Assembly (NCBI RefSeq): GCF_003367195.1
Contig: NZ_QRGO01000001.1
Location: 1,102,501 to 1,166,500, forward strand
Direction of reading: 5' to 3'
DNA from: Undibacter mobilis
GTDB taxonomy: Bacteria; Pseudomonadota; Alphaproteobacteria; Rhizobiales; Xanthobacteraceae
Length of the DNA: 64,000 nucleotides
Shown: positions 38,054 to 46,749 of the stretch, one piece after another
Layout of the letters: every line of letters starts with the position of its first letter
Position numbering within the stretch: the stretch's first letter is position 1
Translations under genes and position numbers: made by a program
The notes under the pieces: model-generated
What the model saw: the letters and a program-made list of their open reading frames with translations, nothing else
Databases searched by the model: none
Told to the model about the DNA's origin: nothing

Positions 38054-39268
38054 ATGCCGGGGGGCGGGCTCAGCAATTCGGCAAGTGTTCTCGCCGCCGC
38101 CTGCTTCATCGCGGCCATTGCTTCACCGGCCAATGCCGTGACCTTGCCCAAAGCCGCTGTCGAGCCGGTCGAATTTGCCGCGCTCACAGGGTGGGACGAT
38201 GACGACCACGCCGCCGCCTATGCGGCCTTCCTGAAGAGCTGTGGCGCCATTCGTCACGGCACGCCAAAGATGCGCAAGGCCAAGCCGATTTATGGCGGCC
38301 TCTACACCGCCTGTACAAAGGCCATCGCACTCGGCAAGCTCGACCGCGACCGGGCGCGTGATTTCTTCGAGCAGGAATTCCGCGCCTATCGCGTTGCCGC
38401 CAGCGGGCAGAGCGAAGGTTTCTTCACCGGCTATTACGAGCCGGAAGTGCAGGGCTCGCGAACGCGCACCGAAGAGTACAAGGTGCCGGTCTATACGGCG
38501 CCACTTGCCACCATCAAAGGCAAGGTGAGCAAGGTCTTCGGCCATCTCGATCGCACCCAGATCGAGGAGGGCGCGCTCGCCGGCAAGGGTCTGGAAATCT
38601 GCTGGGTGAAGAATCCGGTCGATGTTTTCTTCGCGCAGATCCAGGGGTCGACGCGCGTGCGCCTCGACGATGGCAAGACCATGCGGCTCAATTACATTGC
38701 CAGCAACGGTCATCCCTACACGCCGGTCGGGCGCTTCCTGATCGACCGCGGCATCATCGCCAAGGAAGACATGTCGATGGATCGCATCCGCGACTGGATG
38801 GAAGCCAACCCGGAAGAAGGCAAGGAGCTGCGGCGCAAGAACCGCTCCTTCGTGTTTTTCCAGGAACAGCCGCTCGCCGAGCATGAGGAGTGCATCGGCG
38901 CGCAGGGCGTACCGCTGACGCCGCTGCGTTCGGTTGCGGTCGACAAATCGCTGCATGTCTATGGCACGCCGATCTGGATCGACGCCGAATTGCCGATCGC
39001 CAGCGAAAGGCCGGAAACGCCGCTGCGTCGGCTCATGATCGCTCAGGATACCGGCTCGGCCATTGTCGGCCCGGCGCGGGCCGATATTTATTTCGGCTAC
39101 GGCAACGACGTCGGCAGCATTGCCGGGCGCGTCAAGCAGTTCGGCCGCTTTGTCATGCTGGTGCCGCGCGAAGTGACGCTGTCGGGCTCCGGTGCGCTGG
39201 CCCGGGACGTTCCGCTACCCAAGCCGCGGCCAGGTGCGATTGTCGCCGGCATCGCGTCGCGACCCTGA
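38054..39268 (+). CDS. mltA: Membrane-bound lytic murein transglycosylase A
   Basis: A 404-residue peptidoglycan lytic transglycosylase. A signal peptide (SVLAAACFIAAIASPANA) lacks an obvious lipobox at the cleavage site, so it may be periplasmic rather than lipid-anchored. The MltA domain includes GFFTGYYEPEVQGSR and FFAQIQGSTRVRLDDG; the C-terminal 3D domain has MIAQDTGSAIVGPARADIYFG, whose aspartates include the catalytic one. It forms an operon with the Tim44-like gene and the Smr gene. Confidence 0.95.
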   Translation: MPGGGLSNSASVLAAACFIAAIASPANAVTLPKAAVEPVEFAALTGWDDDDHAAAYAAFLKSCGAIRHGTPKMRKAKPIYGGLYTACTKAIALGKLDRDRARDFFEQEFRAYRVAASGQSEGFFTGYYEPEVQGSRTRTEEYKVPVYTAPLATIKGKVSKVFGHLDRTQIEEGALAGKGLEICWVKNPVDVFFAQIQGSTRVRLDDGKTMRLNYIASNGHPYTPVGRFLIDRGIIAKEDMSMDRIRDWMEANPEEGKELRRKNRSFVFFQEQPLAEHEECIGAQGVPLTPLRSVAVDKSLHVYGTPIWIDAELPIASERPETPLRRLMIAQDTGSAIVGPARADIYFGYGNDVGSIAGRVKQFGRFVMLVPREVTLSGSGALARDVPLPKPRPGAIVAGIASRP

Positions 39269-39280
39269 CAGGCCAGGCCC

Positions 39281-39850
39281 ATGAGTCGCGATGGCAGGCG
39301 ACGCGTTCTGACCTACGACGAACGGGTGTTGTGGTCGACGGTGACGCAGAGCATGAAGCCGTTGCGACCCGACGCAGCGCCGGCTGGTCCTGAGCCGGCG
39401 GCATCGGATGCGCGGCAACCTGTGCCCAAAGCCAAGTCGGAAGTGAAACCGCAGCCTCCCGAGACGCTGATCGCGCCGTCACCGCCGAAGCCTGCGCCGA
39501 TCGCGCCACCTTTGTCACGCCGCGCCAAACGCAATGTCGCGCGCGGCAAGCATGAGATCGATGCGCGGCTCGATTTGCATGGCCTGACACAAAGCGAGGC
39601 GCATCATGCGTTGCTGCGTTTCTTGCGGACGGCGAGCGCGCGCGATGCCCGTCTGGTTCTGGTGATCACCGGCAAAGGCAAAGCCGGTAGCCATGACGAA
39701 GGCCGCGAACGCGGCGTGCTGCGTCGGCAGGTACCGCAGTGGCTGTCGCTGCCCGAGTTTCGCGATTATGTTGTTGGCTTCGAGGATGCGCATATCGCGC
39801 ATGGCGGCGAAGGCGCACTGTATGTAAGGGTGCGGCGCGCGCGGGATTGA
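39281..39850 (+). CDS. Smr domain protein
   Basis: A 189-residue protein: an N-terminal ~85 residues rich in Pro/Ala and a C-terminal Smr (MutS2-type) domain with LDLHGLTQSEAHHALLRFL, VLVITGKGKAG and GEGALYVRVRRARD. The L-D-L-H-G motif and G-K-G loop fit Smr nucleases of the YdaL/DUF-type single-domain class. It starts 13 bases after mltA. Confidence 0.92.
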   Translation: MSRDGRRRVLTYDERVLWSTVTQSMKPLRPDAAPAGPEPAASDARQPVPKAKSEVKPQPPETLIAPSPPKPAPIAPPLSRRAKRNVARGKHEIDARLDLHGLTQSEAHHALLRFLRTASARDARLVLVITGKGKAGSHDEGRERGVLRRQVPQWLSLPEFRDYVVGFEDAHIAHGGEGALYVRVRRARD

Positions 39851-39876
39851 CCGCAACAAGGTCAAGGAAACCGAAC

Positions 39877-40155
39877 ATGGCGAAGAAACGCACGAAGAAG
39901 CTGAAGACCAAAACCAGAGCCAAAAAGAAAACCAGGACAACAGCTGCACGGTCGGTGAAACGGCCGCTGTCGAAGAAAACAAAAAAGTCCGCGAAGAAGA
40001 AAACGGTCAGAAAACTCAAGAAGAAGGCCGCAAGCCGGAAGCCGTCGCCGCGGCAAGCGCTGATCGAGCGCGAACTGGAAGAAGGACTGATCGAGACCTT
40101 CCCGGCGTCCGATCCGGTGGCGCTGACCGATCCGACAACGACCATCAAGGACTAA
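39877..40155 (+). CDS. Lysine-rich histone H1-like protein with FPASDP tail
   Basis: A 92-residue protein. Residues 1-60 are almost all Lys, Arg, Thr, Ser and Ala, as in histone H1 tails or bacterial H1-like nucleoid proteins. The last ~30 residues are different: RELEEGLIETFPASDPVALTDP, an acidic motif seen as a stand-alone small domain in Rhizobiales proteins. GTCAAGGAAA precedes the ATG. It probably binds nucleic acid; the role of the acidic tail is unknown. Its stop overlaps that of the convergent small gene. Confidence 0.75.
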   Translation: MAKKRTKKLKTKTRAKKKTRTTAARSVKRPLSKKTKKSAKKKTVRKLKKKAASRKPSPRQALIERELEEGLIETFPASDPVALTDPTTTIKD

Positions 40156-40367
40156 GACGCGGCATTCTCAGGCCGTTGCTCGCCCGGCCCGTGACGGCGC
40201 CGCCGCGCCGGCCGCCGGCTTGCCTTGAACGGCGTATAAGGCTCGCGCAGCCGCGACATCAGGCGCGACACGCCGATCCAGATCTCGAAAACATCAGCTT
40301 CGATCTCGTCGTGCAGCCGACGGTCGCTGGCGACGGCCTGAGACGATCTTTGCTTGCGCGTCCTCAT
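40152..40367 (-). CDS. Small basic hypothetical protein
   Basis: A 71-residue protein: MRTRKQRSSQAVASDRRLH, a short amphipathic region (DEIEADVFEIWIGVSRLMSRL) and an Arg-rich end. A purine-rich AAGGGGG before the ATG and a TTGACA/TATACT promoter-like pair upstream (on the minus strand) favour a real gene. I do not recognise the family. Confidence 0.55.
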   Translation of the reverse strand: MRTRKQRSSQAVASDRRLHDEIEADVFEIWIGVSRLMSRLREPYTPFKASRRPARRRRHGPGEQRPENAAS

Positions 40368-40409
40368 CTTCGCGATACCCCCTTGTCACCGCCAAGCCTT
40401 TCAACCGCA

Positions 40410-40440
40410 AGTATAGGTCGCGGGCAAATGCATGTGTCAA
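40410..40440 (-). promoter_or_regulatory. Candidate promoter of the 40152-40367 gene
   Basis: On the minus strand, TTGACA (40435-40440) and TATACT (40410-40415) are separated by 19 bases, slightly long for sigma-70. The -35 lies within the right arm of the inverted repeat at 40433-40466. Confidence 0.45.
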
Positions 40441-40466
40441 GAGTATTTTATATGCGACTTGACACA
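40433..40466. promoter_or_regulatory. Inverted repeat TGTGTCAAG-N16-CTTGACACA
   Basis: Two perfect 9-base arms (40433-40441 and 40458-40466) around a 16-base AT-rich spacer. It covers the -35 of the small leftward gene and lies 10 bases downstream of the HTH-fusion gene, so it is a candidate operator for that regulator. Confidence 0.6.
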
Positions 40467-40475
40467 ACCGTTCCG

Positions 40476-41192
40476 TCAGCTCGCTTCGGGCGCGGCGGCG
40501 AGCCGCATGATTTCCAGGGCGGCGATGGGCTCGCCGGCGCGCAATGGGATGATATCGGAACCCGCATTGAACAGGGCGAAACGCAGCACGCCCCTGAACC
40601 CCGGCGCAATCTGCAACGGTGCATTCAAAACGAGGCCGGCGGCGGACAGAGAGGTCAATCCGCCGAGTCGTCCAAGATGGTCGAGCGGCAGTTCGACGTG
40701 TTCGGCAGTGGTGGCACTGAGCAAGCCGCCCGGGCGCAGCGCGAAGACCCGTTTGAGTGACAGCGCCACTTTTCTGCCCTCGCTCACCGCCTGAGTGCCG
40801 AGGGTCAGATCAATCGAGGCGGGCCGCAAATGCCCTGAAATAAAGGGCTCGATGGCGATAATGCCATCGTGGACCGCCCGCGCGATCTGGTGATTGACGA
40901 GAATGCCCGAGATGGCCGCCCGCACCGGCGCGCCGTTTTCCGAGAACCACTCGCTTAGCCAATAGTCCGAACCGTGCCCGGTCAGACGGCCGAGCTTGCC
41001 GGCCATGGCCCGTGAAATCGCCTGCCGTCCGTTGATGATGTTGTTGACCGACTGCCGCGAAACGCCAGTCGCTTTGCTGACGGCCACCTGGTCGAGGCCG
41101 AGCCGCCGCAGTTCGGCGCGAAGATGCGCGCCCGGCGAGGCGCGCATGATCGTCGATTCGGGATCGGTCTTGCCCCGGCTGCTTGCGGCCAT
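40476..41192 (-). CDS. HigA-like HTH protein fused to a dCTP-deaminase/dUTPase-like domain
   Basis: A 238-residue fusion. Residues ~17-80 are a HigA/XRE-type HTH (SPGAHLRAELRRLGLDQVAV, VSRQSVNNIINGRQAIS, GSDYWL). Residues ~109-231 follow the deoxycytidine triphosphate deaminase fold: IAIEPFISGHLRPASIDLTLG, FALRPGGLLSATTAEHVELP, LQIAPGFRGVLRFALFNAG, IIPLRAGEPIAALEI. Compared with E. coli Dcd, the R-S-S-L-A-R segment has lost its arginines and the catalytic Glu138 position is Ala206. It should therefore be a nucleotide- or protein-binding regulator rather than an enzyme. There is no adjacent HigB toxin. Located between the Smr operon and hslU. Confidence 0.82.
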   Translation of the reverse strand: MAASSRGKTDPESTIMRASPGAHLRAELRRLGLDQVAVSKATGVSRQSVNNIINGRQAISRAMAGKLGRLTGHGSDYWLSEWFSENGAPVRAAISGILVNHQIARAVHDGIIAIEPFISGHLRPASIDLTLGTQAVSEGRKVALSLKRVFALRPGGLLSATTAEHVELPLDHLGRLGGLTSLSAAGLVLNAPLQIAPGFRGVLRFALFNAGSDIIPLRAGEPIAALEIMRLAAAPEAS

Positions 41193-41350
41193 GCCCTAGC
41201 TCCCCGGCCAAGTTTTATTCCTACCCCGGCCGTTGTAAATGCGGGGTCAAAATTCAACCGATAATTGTAGCCGTAAACCCGGCGCGCCGCACAGCTCCCC
41301 CTGTGCGGGAGCCGCGGCCGCTTCGGGACGTCTGACAGAATTCGGCAGGC

Positions 41351-42658
41351 TTACAGGATGAACCGGGAGAGGTCGGCGTTCTTGGCGAGGTCGCCGATGT
41401 GTTTTTCCACATAGGCGGCGTCGATACGCACCGTCTCGCCGGCGCGGTCGGTGGCGGCAAAAGAGATCTCGTCGAGAATGCGTTCCATGACCGTTTGCAG
41501 ACGCCGTGCGCCGATGTTCTCAATCGCACTGTTCACCGACACGGCGATATTGGCGATGGCGTCGATGGCGTCCTCGGAGAAATCCAGGGTGACACCTTCG
41601 GTGCCGAGCAGCGCGACATACTGCTTGATCAACGAGGCTTCCGGCTCGGTAAGGATGCGGCGGAAGTCATCGCGCGACAGCGCCTTGAGCTCGACGCGGA
41701 TCGGCAGGCGGCCCTGCAGTTCCGGCAGCAGGTCCGATGGCTTGGAAATGTGAAAAGCGCCGGAGGCGATGAACAGGATGTGGTCGGTCTTGACCGGGCC
41801 ATGCTTAGTGTTGACGGTGGTGCCTTCGATCAGGGGCAACAGATCGCGCTGCACGCCCTCGCGCGACACGTCGGCGCCGCCGCGGCGTTCGCTGCCGGCG
41901 ATCTTGTCGATCTCGTCGAGGAAGACGATGCCGTTCTGCTCCACGGCGCGGACCGCCTCCTGCACAAGCTGGTCGTTGTCGAGCAGTTTGTCGCTTTCTT
42001 CATTGAGCAGAATCGAATGCGATTCTTCCACGGTGACGCGCCGCGTCTTGGTGCGGCCGCCGCCCATCTTGCCGAAGATGTCGCCGATATTGATGGCACC
42101 CATCTGCGCGCCCGGCATGCCGGGAATTTCGAACATCGGCATGCCCTGAGCGCCGGCCTGCAGTTCTATTTCGATTTCCTTGTCGTTGAGTTCGCCGGCG
42201 CGCAGCTTGCGGCGGAAGCTTTCACGCGTCGACGGGCCCGAACCCGGGCCGACCAGAGCATCGATCACGCGCTCTTCGGCGGCCTGTTCGGCGCGAACCT
42301 GAACGTCCTTGCGCTTCTTGTCGCGCGTCAACGAAATCGCGATTTCGACAAGGTCGCGCACGATCTGCTCGACGTCGCGGCCGACATAGCCGACCTCGGT
42401 GAACTTGGTGGCTTCCACCTTGAGGAACGGCGCGCCGGCCAGCTTCGCCAAACGCCGCGAAATCTCGGTCTTGCCGACGCCGGTCGGTCCGATCATCAGA
42501 ATGTTCTTCGGCAGCACTTCCTCACGCAGCTTCTCGTCGAGCTGCTGTCGGCGCCAGCGATTGCGCAGCGCGATCGCCACCGCGCGCTTGGCGTCGTGCT
42601 GGCCGACAATGAAGCGGTCGAGTTCGGAAACGATTTCACGCGGGGAGAAGTCGGTCAT
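41351..42658 (-). CDS. hslU: HslUV protease ATPase subunit HslU
   Basis: A 435-residue AAA+ unfoldase of the HslUV (ClpQY) heat-shock protease. [21 protein letters not shown] starts the protein; the P-loop [10 protein letters not shown], the pore region [19 protein letters not shown], Walker [13 protein letters not shown], and the C-terminal [24 protein letters not shown] are all present, with the last residues inserting into HslV. Its start overlaps the GNAT gene stop by four bases. Confidence 0.98.
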   Translation of the reverse strand: MTDFSPREIVSELDRFIVGQHDAKRAVAIALRNRWRRQQLDEKLREEVLPKNILMIGPTGVGKTEISRRLAKLAGAPFLKVEATKFTEVGYVGRDVEQIVRDLVEIAISLTRDKKRKDVQVRAEQAAEERVIDALVGPGSGPSTRESFRRKLRAGELNDKEIEIELQAGAQGMPMFEIPGMPGAQMGAINIGDIFGKMGGGRTKTRRVTVEESHSILLNEESDKLLDNDQLVQEAVRAVEQNGIVFLDEIDKIAGSERRGGADVSREGVQRDLLPLIEGTTVNTKHGPVKTDHILFIASGAFHISKPSDLLPELQGRLPIRVELKALSRDDFRRILTEPEASLIKQYVALLGTEGVTLDFSEDAIDAIANIAVSVNSAIENIGARRLQTVMERILDEISFAATDRAGETVRIDAAYVEKHIGDLAKNADLSRFIL

Positions 42659-43140
42659 GCGTCACGTACCATCAAAAGAGCGCGGCCGTCGGGCGTATCA
42701 ATTTCACCGGTGCGCCTAAAACCGGCTTTCTCATAGGCGCGGATCGCGCGAGCGTTGGTGGGCTGGGGGTCTAGCACGATGCGCGGCGCCCCGGACTTCA
42801 GGAGGCTCTCACTGAAGGCGCGAATGAACGCCGAGCCATGGCCGCGCCCAACCATCTCTTCATCGGCGATGAACTGATCGAGCCCGCGCGTTCCGTCCGG
42901 CTGCGGACCGAAGCCCTTATGCCAGTCACCGATGCGGTAGCACTGCAGGTAAGCGAAAGGGCGATCGGCACAGGAGACGATGAACTGGCCCATGTCGTGA
43001 TGATCGAGATCGCCGCTGACAAACTCAAAGGCGTTGGCATCGTGCCACCACGCGGCGACATGCGGCACGGTCAGCCAGTCGCGCACCAGCGGAAGATCGC
43101 CGGCATGCATCGGACGAAACTGGTAGGTGGACGGAGTCAT
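42655..43140 (-). CDS. GNAT family N-acetyltransferase (AAC(6')-like)
   Basis: A 161-residue GNAT protein of the aminoglycoside-6'-acetyltransferase-like group: [62 protein letters not shown] (acetyl-CoA pyrophosphate loop) and [14 protein letters not shown]. Its ATG overlaps the hslV stop by one base and its stop overlaps the hslU start by four, so all three are translationally coupled. Resistance function should not be assumed from the family name. Confidence 0.9.
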   Translation of the reverse strand: MTPSTYQFRPMHAGDLPLVRDWLTVPHVAAWWHDANAFEFVSGDLDHHDMGQFIVSCADRPFAYLQCYRIGDWHKGFGPQPDGTRGLDQFIADEEMVGRGHGSAFIRAFSESLLKSGAPRIVLDPQPTNARAIRAYEKAGFRRTGEIDTPDGRALLMVRDA

Positions 43141-43694
43141 CAGGCCGTCTTCAGCGACTCGATTGTGACATTGCGGTTCGTGTAGACGCAGATGTCGGCG
43201 GCGATATCGAGCGACTTGCGTACGATCGTTTCGGCGCTGGCATCGGTGTCGAGCAAGGCGCGGGCCGAGGCCAGCGCATAGTTGCCGCCGGAGCCGATGC
43301 CCGCGACGCCCGATTCCGGTTCCAGCACGTCGCCATTGCCGGTCAGCACCAGCGAAACCTGGGCGTCGGCCACGATCATCATGGCCTCGAGTCGCCGCAA
43401 ATAGCGGTCGGTGCGCCAATCCTTGGCCAGTTCGACTGCGGCCCGCAGGAGTTGCCCAGGATATTGCTCGAGCTTCGATTCCAGCCGCTCGAACAACGTG
43501 AACGCATCCGCCGTGGCACCGGCAAAGCCGCCGATGACATCACCTTTGCCGAGCTTGCGCACTTTTTTGGCGTTGGCCTTGACGATGGTCTGGCCGATCG
43601 AGACTTGGCCGTCGCCGCCGATCACCACGGTGCCGCCTTTGCGAACCGTCAGGATCGTCGTGCCGTGCCAGGAAGGAATGTCGCTGGATGCCAT
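43140..43694 (-). CDS. hslV: HslUV protease proteolytic subunit HslV
   Basis: A 184-residue N-terminal-threonine protease. The peptide [14 protein letters not shown] places the catalytic Thr just after a short propeptide, and [23 protein letters not shown] and [18 protein letters not shown] are family signatures. The ATG at 43694 gives the normal length; a longer in-frame start is unlikely. HslV is transcribed first, then GNAT and hslU. Confidence 0.97.
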   Translation of the reverse strand: MASSDIPSWHGTTILTVRKGGTVVIGGDGQVSIGQTIVKANAKKVRKLGKGDVIGGFAGATADAFTLFERLESKLEQYPGQLLRAAVELAKDWRTDRYLRRLEAMMIVADAQVSLVLTGNGDVLEPESGVAGIGSGGNYALASARALLDTDASAETIVRKSLDIAADICVYTNRNVTIESLKTA

Positions 43695-43996
43695 GGATAA
43701 AACCCGTGATTTGCCAACATGTAGGCGTCCGTCATGGCGTATGCAAACCGCCCGATGGGTCGCAATGACGCACGCCGCGCCGCGCATTGACAACCCTGTC
43801 CGACTACCTAGATTTGGGGCATGATCACGCAAGCGCGTCACGCAGCACGCCGTTTTTCCCGCGCGGGTCACCTGCACGCAGGCAGGTAACCCGGGCGACG
43901 TCTGTCGTCCCGGGTCATTGCTGACATTCGTCATCTTCCATTGGCGCTTATCTTTGCTCTCACGCGAGGGCGCCACGCCAGCCTGCGAACGCTTTC
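43695..43996. other. Intergenic region between hslV and the Rnk-like genes
   Basis: About 300 bases separating divergent units. It must hold the hslV promoter, but I could not assign a heat-shock promoter by eye. A sigma-70-like pair lies in it on the plus strand (43787-43814). No ORF, tRNA or repeat was recognised. Confidence 0.5.
43787..43814 (+). promoter_or_regulatory. Candidate sigma-70 promoter upstream of the Rnk-like genes
   Basis: TTGACA (43787-43792), a 16-base spacer, and TAGATT (43809-43814). It would give a leader of roughly 175 bases before the ATG at 43997. Confidence 0.4.
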
Positions 43997-44425
43997 ATGA
44001 AATACGTGCCGTTACCTCCGGTGAGCATTCCGGAATCCGACCAACCTCGCCTCGACGAGGTTGTGCGCCAGGCCTCTGCGGATCGTCATCCGGTCGCGGC
44101 GTTTCTGGCGTGTGAGTTGTCGCGCGCCAGCGTGTTGTCCGCCCGCGACTTTCCCACCGACGCGGTGACACTCGACCGCTGGGTGGCGTTCCGCTCCGAT
44201 CGCGGCTGGCGGCCGGAACGGCGCCTGCTGGTCTGTCCGCAGGACTACCGTCTCCCGGAGCTGCATCTGTCGGTACTGTCGCCGCTTGGTGCGGCGCTGC
44301 TCGGCCTGCGGGTGGGCAGCGAGATCGCCTACCAGAGCATCGAAGGCGTCAGGCACGTCGCCTGTGTCGAAAGCCTGGGCGGTCCGTCCCGGTCGCCGGT
44401 CGCCACGAGCCTCCATTCAATCTGA
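43997..44425 (+). CDS. Rnk-like nucleoside-diphosphate-kinase regulator (GreA/B C-terminal fold), first copy
   Basis: A 142-residue protein. The C-terminal part (DAVTLDRWVAFRSD, LLVCPQDYRLPELHLSVLSPLGAALLGLRVGSEIAYQ) follows the FKBP-like GreA/GreB C-terminal domain of Rnk. Rnk proteins lack the coiled coil of Gre factors and can bind RNA polymerase. It is more diverged than its downstream neighbour, with an unusual end. The second copy starts 15 bases after its stop. Confidence 0.8.
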   Translation: MKYVPLPPVSIPESDQPRLDEVVRQASADRHPVAAFLACELSRASVLSARDFPTDAVTLDRWVAFRSDRGWRPERRLLVCPQDYRLPELHLSVLSPLGAALLGLRVGSEIAYQSIEGVRHVACVESLGGPSRSPVATSLHSI

Positions 44426-44440
44426 AGAAAGCGCAGCATC

Positions 44441-44821
44441 ATGAACCGCAAGGAACTGCCCCCTATCACCTTGAGCCGGTCGGATTGCGACCGGCTGGAT
44501 CGCCTCGCGAGCGCGGCTGCGTCGTCGCCGACGAGCGATTTCCTGGCGCGCGAAGTCGCCCGCGCCACCGTCGTGCCATCGGAAACGGCGCCGTGTGGCG
44601 TGGTGGCCATGGGATCGACGGTGACGTTCCGGGACGACACCACCGCCCAGGCCCGGACCATCACGCTTGTCTATCCGGACGAGGCCGACCTGGCGCACGG
44701 CCGGATTTCGGTCCTGACGCCGGTCGGTGCGGCCCTGATCGGCCTTCCGGTCGGCGAGTCGATCGAATGGCAGACGCCCGACGGTGGCTGGCGTTTGTTA
44801 ACGGTGCTGCGGGTCGAATGA
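44441..44821 (+). CDS. Rnk-like nucleoside-diphosphate-kinase regulator, second copy
   Basis: A 126-residue Rnk family member: [19 protein letters not shown] at the N terminus, then [30 protein letters not shown] and [27 protein letters not shown]. This is the standard Rnk arrangement, and the sequence aligns with the preceding gene, so the pair is a tandem duplication. hisB follows 85 bases later. Confidence 0.87.
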   Translation: MNRKELPPITLSRSDCDRLDRLASAAASSPTSDFLAREVARATVVPSETAPCGVVAMGSTVTFRDDTTAQARTITLVYPDEADLAHGRISVLTPVGAALIGLPVGESIEWQTPDGGWRLLTVLRVE

Positions 44822-44906
44822 CCCCTCGGGGGCGGCGGAACGGCCTCGCTGTGGCATAACCACGCAACCCCTGATAAAAGGCCGCCGAAACGAGGATTTA
44901 GCCCCG

Positions 44907-45500
44907 ATGCGCACCGCCACCATCAAGCGCAAGACCAAGGAAACCGATATCGAGGTCACGGTCGATCTCGATGGCAAGGGCCGTTCGCAGATTGCGACCG
45001 GAATCGGCTTCCTCGACCATATGCTCGATCTTCTGGCGCGGCATTCGCGCATCGACATAACGGTGAAGGCGGTTGGCGATCTGCATATCGATTTCCACCA
45101 CACCGCCGAGGATACCGGCATCGCGCTCGGCCAGGCGGTGAAGCAGGCGCTCGGCGACATGAAGGGCATCGGCCGCTATGCCGACGTCCACATGCCGATG
45201 GACGAGACGCTGACCCGCGTCGCCCTCGACATTTCCGGACGGCCGTTCCTGATCTTCAAGGCCGAGTTCGGCCGCGACAAGGTCGGGCAGTTCGACACCG
45301 AACTGGTGCAGGAATGGTTCCAGGCTTTCGCCATGAATGCCGGCGTGACGCTGCATGTCGAATGCCTGTATGGCACCAACGACCATCATATCGCCGAATC
45401 CTGCTTCAAGGGTCTGGCGCGTTGTCTGCGCAGCGCTGTCGCCATTGACGAGCGCACCAAGGACGAAGTGCCCTCGACCAAGGGCACGCTGGGTAACTGA
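44907..45500 (+). CDS. hisB: Imidazoleglycerol-phosphate dehydratase
   Basis: A 197-residue monofunctional HisB (no phosphatase half). It starts [22 protein letters not shown] and has the metal-binding repeats [31 protein letters not shown] and [17 protein letters not shown]. It catalyses the sixth step of histidine synthesis, dehydrating imidazoleglycerol phosphate. It leads the hisB-DUF2628-hisH-hisA-hisF-hisE group. Confidence 0.98.
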   Translation: MRTATIKRKTKETDIEVTVDLDGKGRSQIATGIGFLDHMLDLLARHSRIDITVKAVGDLHIDFHHTAEDTGIALGQAVKQALGDMKGIGRYADVHMPMDETLTRVALDISGRPFLIFKAEFGRDKVGQFDTELVQEWFQAFAMNAGVTLHVECLYGTNDHHIAESCFKGLARCLRSAVAIDERTKDEVPSTKGTLGN

Positions 45501-45504
45501 TGAC

Positions 45505-45583
45505 GTCATCGTCCGCGAAAGCGGACGATCCAGCCTTTGCTTCGCGTATGACGGCTGGATGCTCCGCCTTCGCGGGGCATGAC
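45505..45583. repeat. Three-hairpin GTCAT...ATGAC element between hisB and the DUF2628 gene
   Basis: Bounded by GTCAT (45505-45509) and ATGAC (45579-45583). Inside: ATCGTCCGC-GAAA-GCGGACGAT (45508-45529), ATCCAGCC/GGCTGGAT (45528-45535/45553-45560), and ATGCTCCGC-CTTC-GCGGGGCAT (45559-45580, one mismatch). The hairpins are contiguous and could alternate. Confidence 0.8.
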
Positions 45584-45604
45584 CGGGAATGTAACGAGTA
45601 GCCA

Positions 45605-46102
45605 ATGCCCACTTACACCGTACACGAGCCGCGACCGCGCAAGAGCGAGAGCGTTGCCAATCCGGAACGTTTCGTCTTCGTGCGCGATGGCTTTCATTTC
45701 TGGGCCTTTGTGCTGCCGCCGCTGTGGTTCGTCGCCAAGCGGTTATGGCTGGCGCTGATTGTTTATGTCGTGATCTCGGTGGCGATCGAATTCGGCATGG
45801 CCTTCGCCAAGGTGCCGGGCGGCTGGCGCCTTGTGGTCGAGCTGATGCTCAGCATTGTCATCGGATTTGAAGCGGCAACCATCCAGCGCTGGACCTTGCA
45901 GCGGCGCCAATGGAAGACACTCGGTTTCGTCGTCGCCGAAAACGAGGAGCTCGCCGAGCGCCGCTTCTTCGCGGCCTGGGGCCAAACTGCGCCGGCAACT
46001 CCGGCCGCGCCCGCGCCGGTCTATGCGGCGCCGGTGCGGCGTGGTCCGCCAACATCTTCCGATGTCATCGGCCTGTTCCCCGAGCCGGGAGCGTCGCGAT
46101 GA
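45605..46102 (+). CDS. DUF2628 membrane protein
   Basis: A 165-residue protein with DUF2628 features: [24 protein letters not shown] and two or three transmembrane helices to about residue 90, then [20 protein letters not shown] and a Pro/Ala-rich cytoplasmic tail. Function unknown. It lies inside the histidine operon and overlaps hisH by four bases (ATGA), a conserved arrangement in Rhizobiales. Confidence 0.88.
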   Translation: MPTYTVHEPRPRKSESVANPERFVFVRDGFHFWAFVLPPLWFVAKRLWLALIVYVVISVAIEFGMAFAKVPGGWRLVVELMLSIVIGFEAATIQRWTLQRRQWKTLGFVVAENEELAERRFFAAWGQTAPATPAAPAPVYAAPVRRGPPTSSDVIGLFPEPGASR

Positions 46103-46749
46103 GCGTCGCTATTGTTGACTACGGCTCGGGCAATCTGCACTCGGCGGCCAAGGCGTTTGAACGCGCAGCGCGCGAGAGCGGGCATGACCAGCCGATCCTC
46201 GTGACCTCCAAGCCGGACGACGTGGCGAAAGCGGATCGCGTTGTGCTGCCCGGAGTCGGCGCCTATGCCGATTGCAAACGCGGGCTCGAAAGCGTGCCGG
46301 GCATGATCGACGCTCTGGAAGACACCGTGCGCAAGAAGGGTCGGCCGTTCTTCGGCATTTGCGTCGGCATGCAGTTGATGGCCGACCGCGGCCTTGAGTA
46401 TCAGGTGACGCCGGGGCTTGGCTGGATTGCGGGCGAGGTCGACAAGATCACGCCGTCCGATCAGAGCTTGAAGATCCCGCACATGGGCTGGAACACGCTC
46501 GACCTAAAAACGATGCATCCGCTGCTCGACGAAATTCCGCTCGGGCCGGACGGCCTGCACGCCTATTTTGTCCACTCCTACGCGTTCAAACCCGCGCGCA
46601 AGGAAGACTTGGTCGCGCAGGCCGATTACGGCGGACCACTTACGGCCATCGTTGGCCGTGACAACATCGTCGGCACGCAGTTTCATCCCGAGAAGAGCCA
46701 GAAGCTCGGCCTGCGGTTGATTGCGAACTTTTTGAAATGGATGCCATGA
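46099..46749 (+). CDS. hisH: Imidazole glycerol phosphate synthase, glutaminase subunit
   Basis: A 216-residue class I glutamine amidotransferase. The nucleophile Cys is in [11 protein letters not shown], and the His-Glu pair is in [10 protein letters not shown]; the N terminus is [14 protein letters not shown]. It supplies ammonia to HisF. The start at 46099 overlaps the DUF2628 stop, and its stop overlaps the hisA start. Confidence 0.97.
   Translation: MSVAIVDYGSGNLHSAAKAFERAARESGHDQPILVTSKPDDVAKADRVVLPGVGAYADCKRGLESVPGMIDALEDTVRKKGRPFFGICVGMQLMADRGLEYQVTPGLGWIAGEVDKITPSDQSLKIPHMGWNTLDLKTMHPLLDEIPLGPDGLHAYFVHSYAFKPARKEDLVAQADYGGPLTAIVGRDNIVGTQFHPEKSQKLGLRLIANFLKWMP

Noticed and set aside
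40476..41192. HigBA toxin-antitoxin locus
   Set aside because: The HTH is HigA-like but no toxin gene lies on either side, and the C-terminal half is a different fold.
41399..42736. A 445-codon plus-strand open frame
   Set aside because: It mirrors hslU; its translation has no recognisable motif while the other strand encodes every HslU motif.
42655..43140. Aminoglycoside resistance gene
   Set aside because: The family resemblance is general and the gene is locked in the hslVU operon, so a housekeeping role is more likely.
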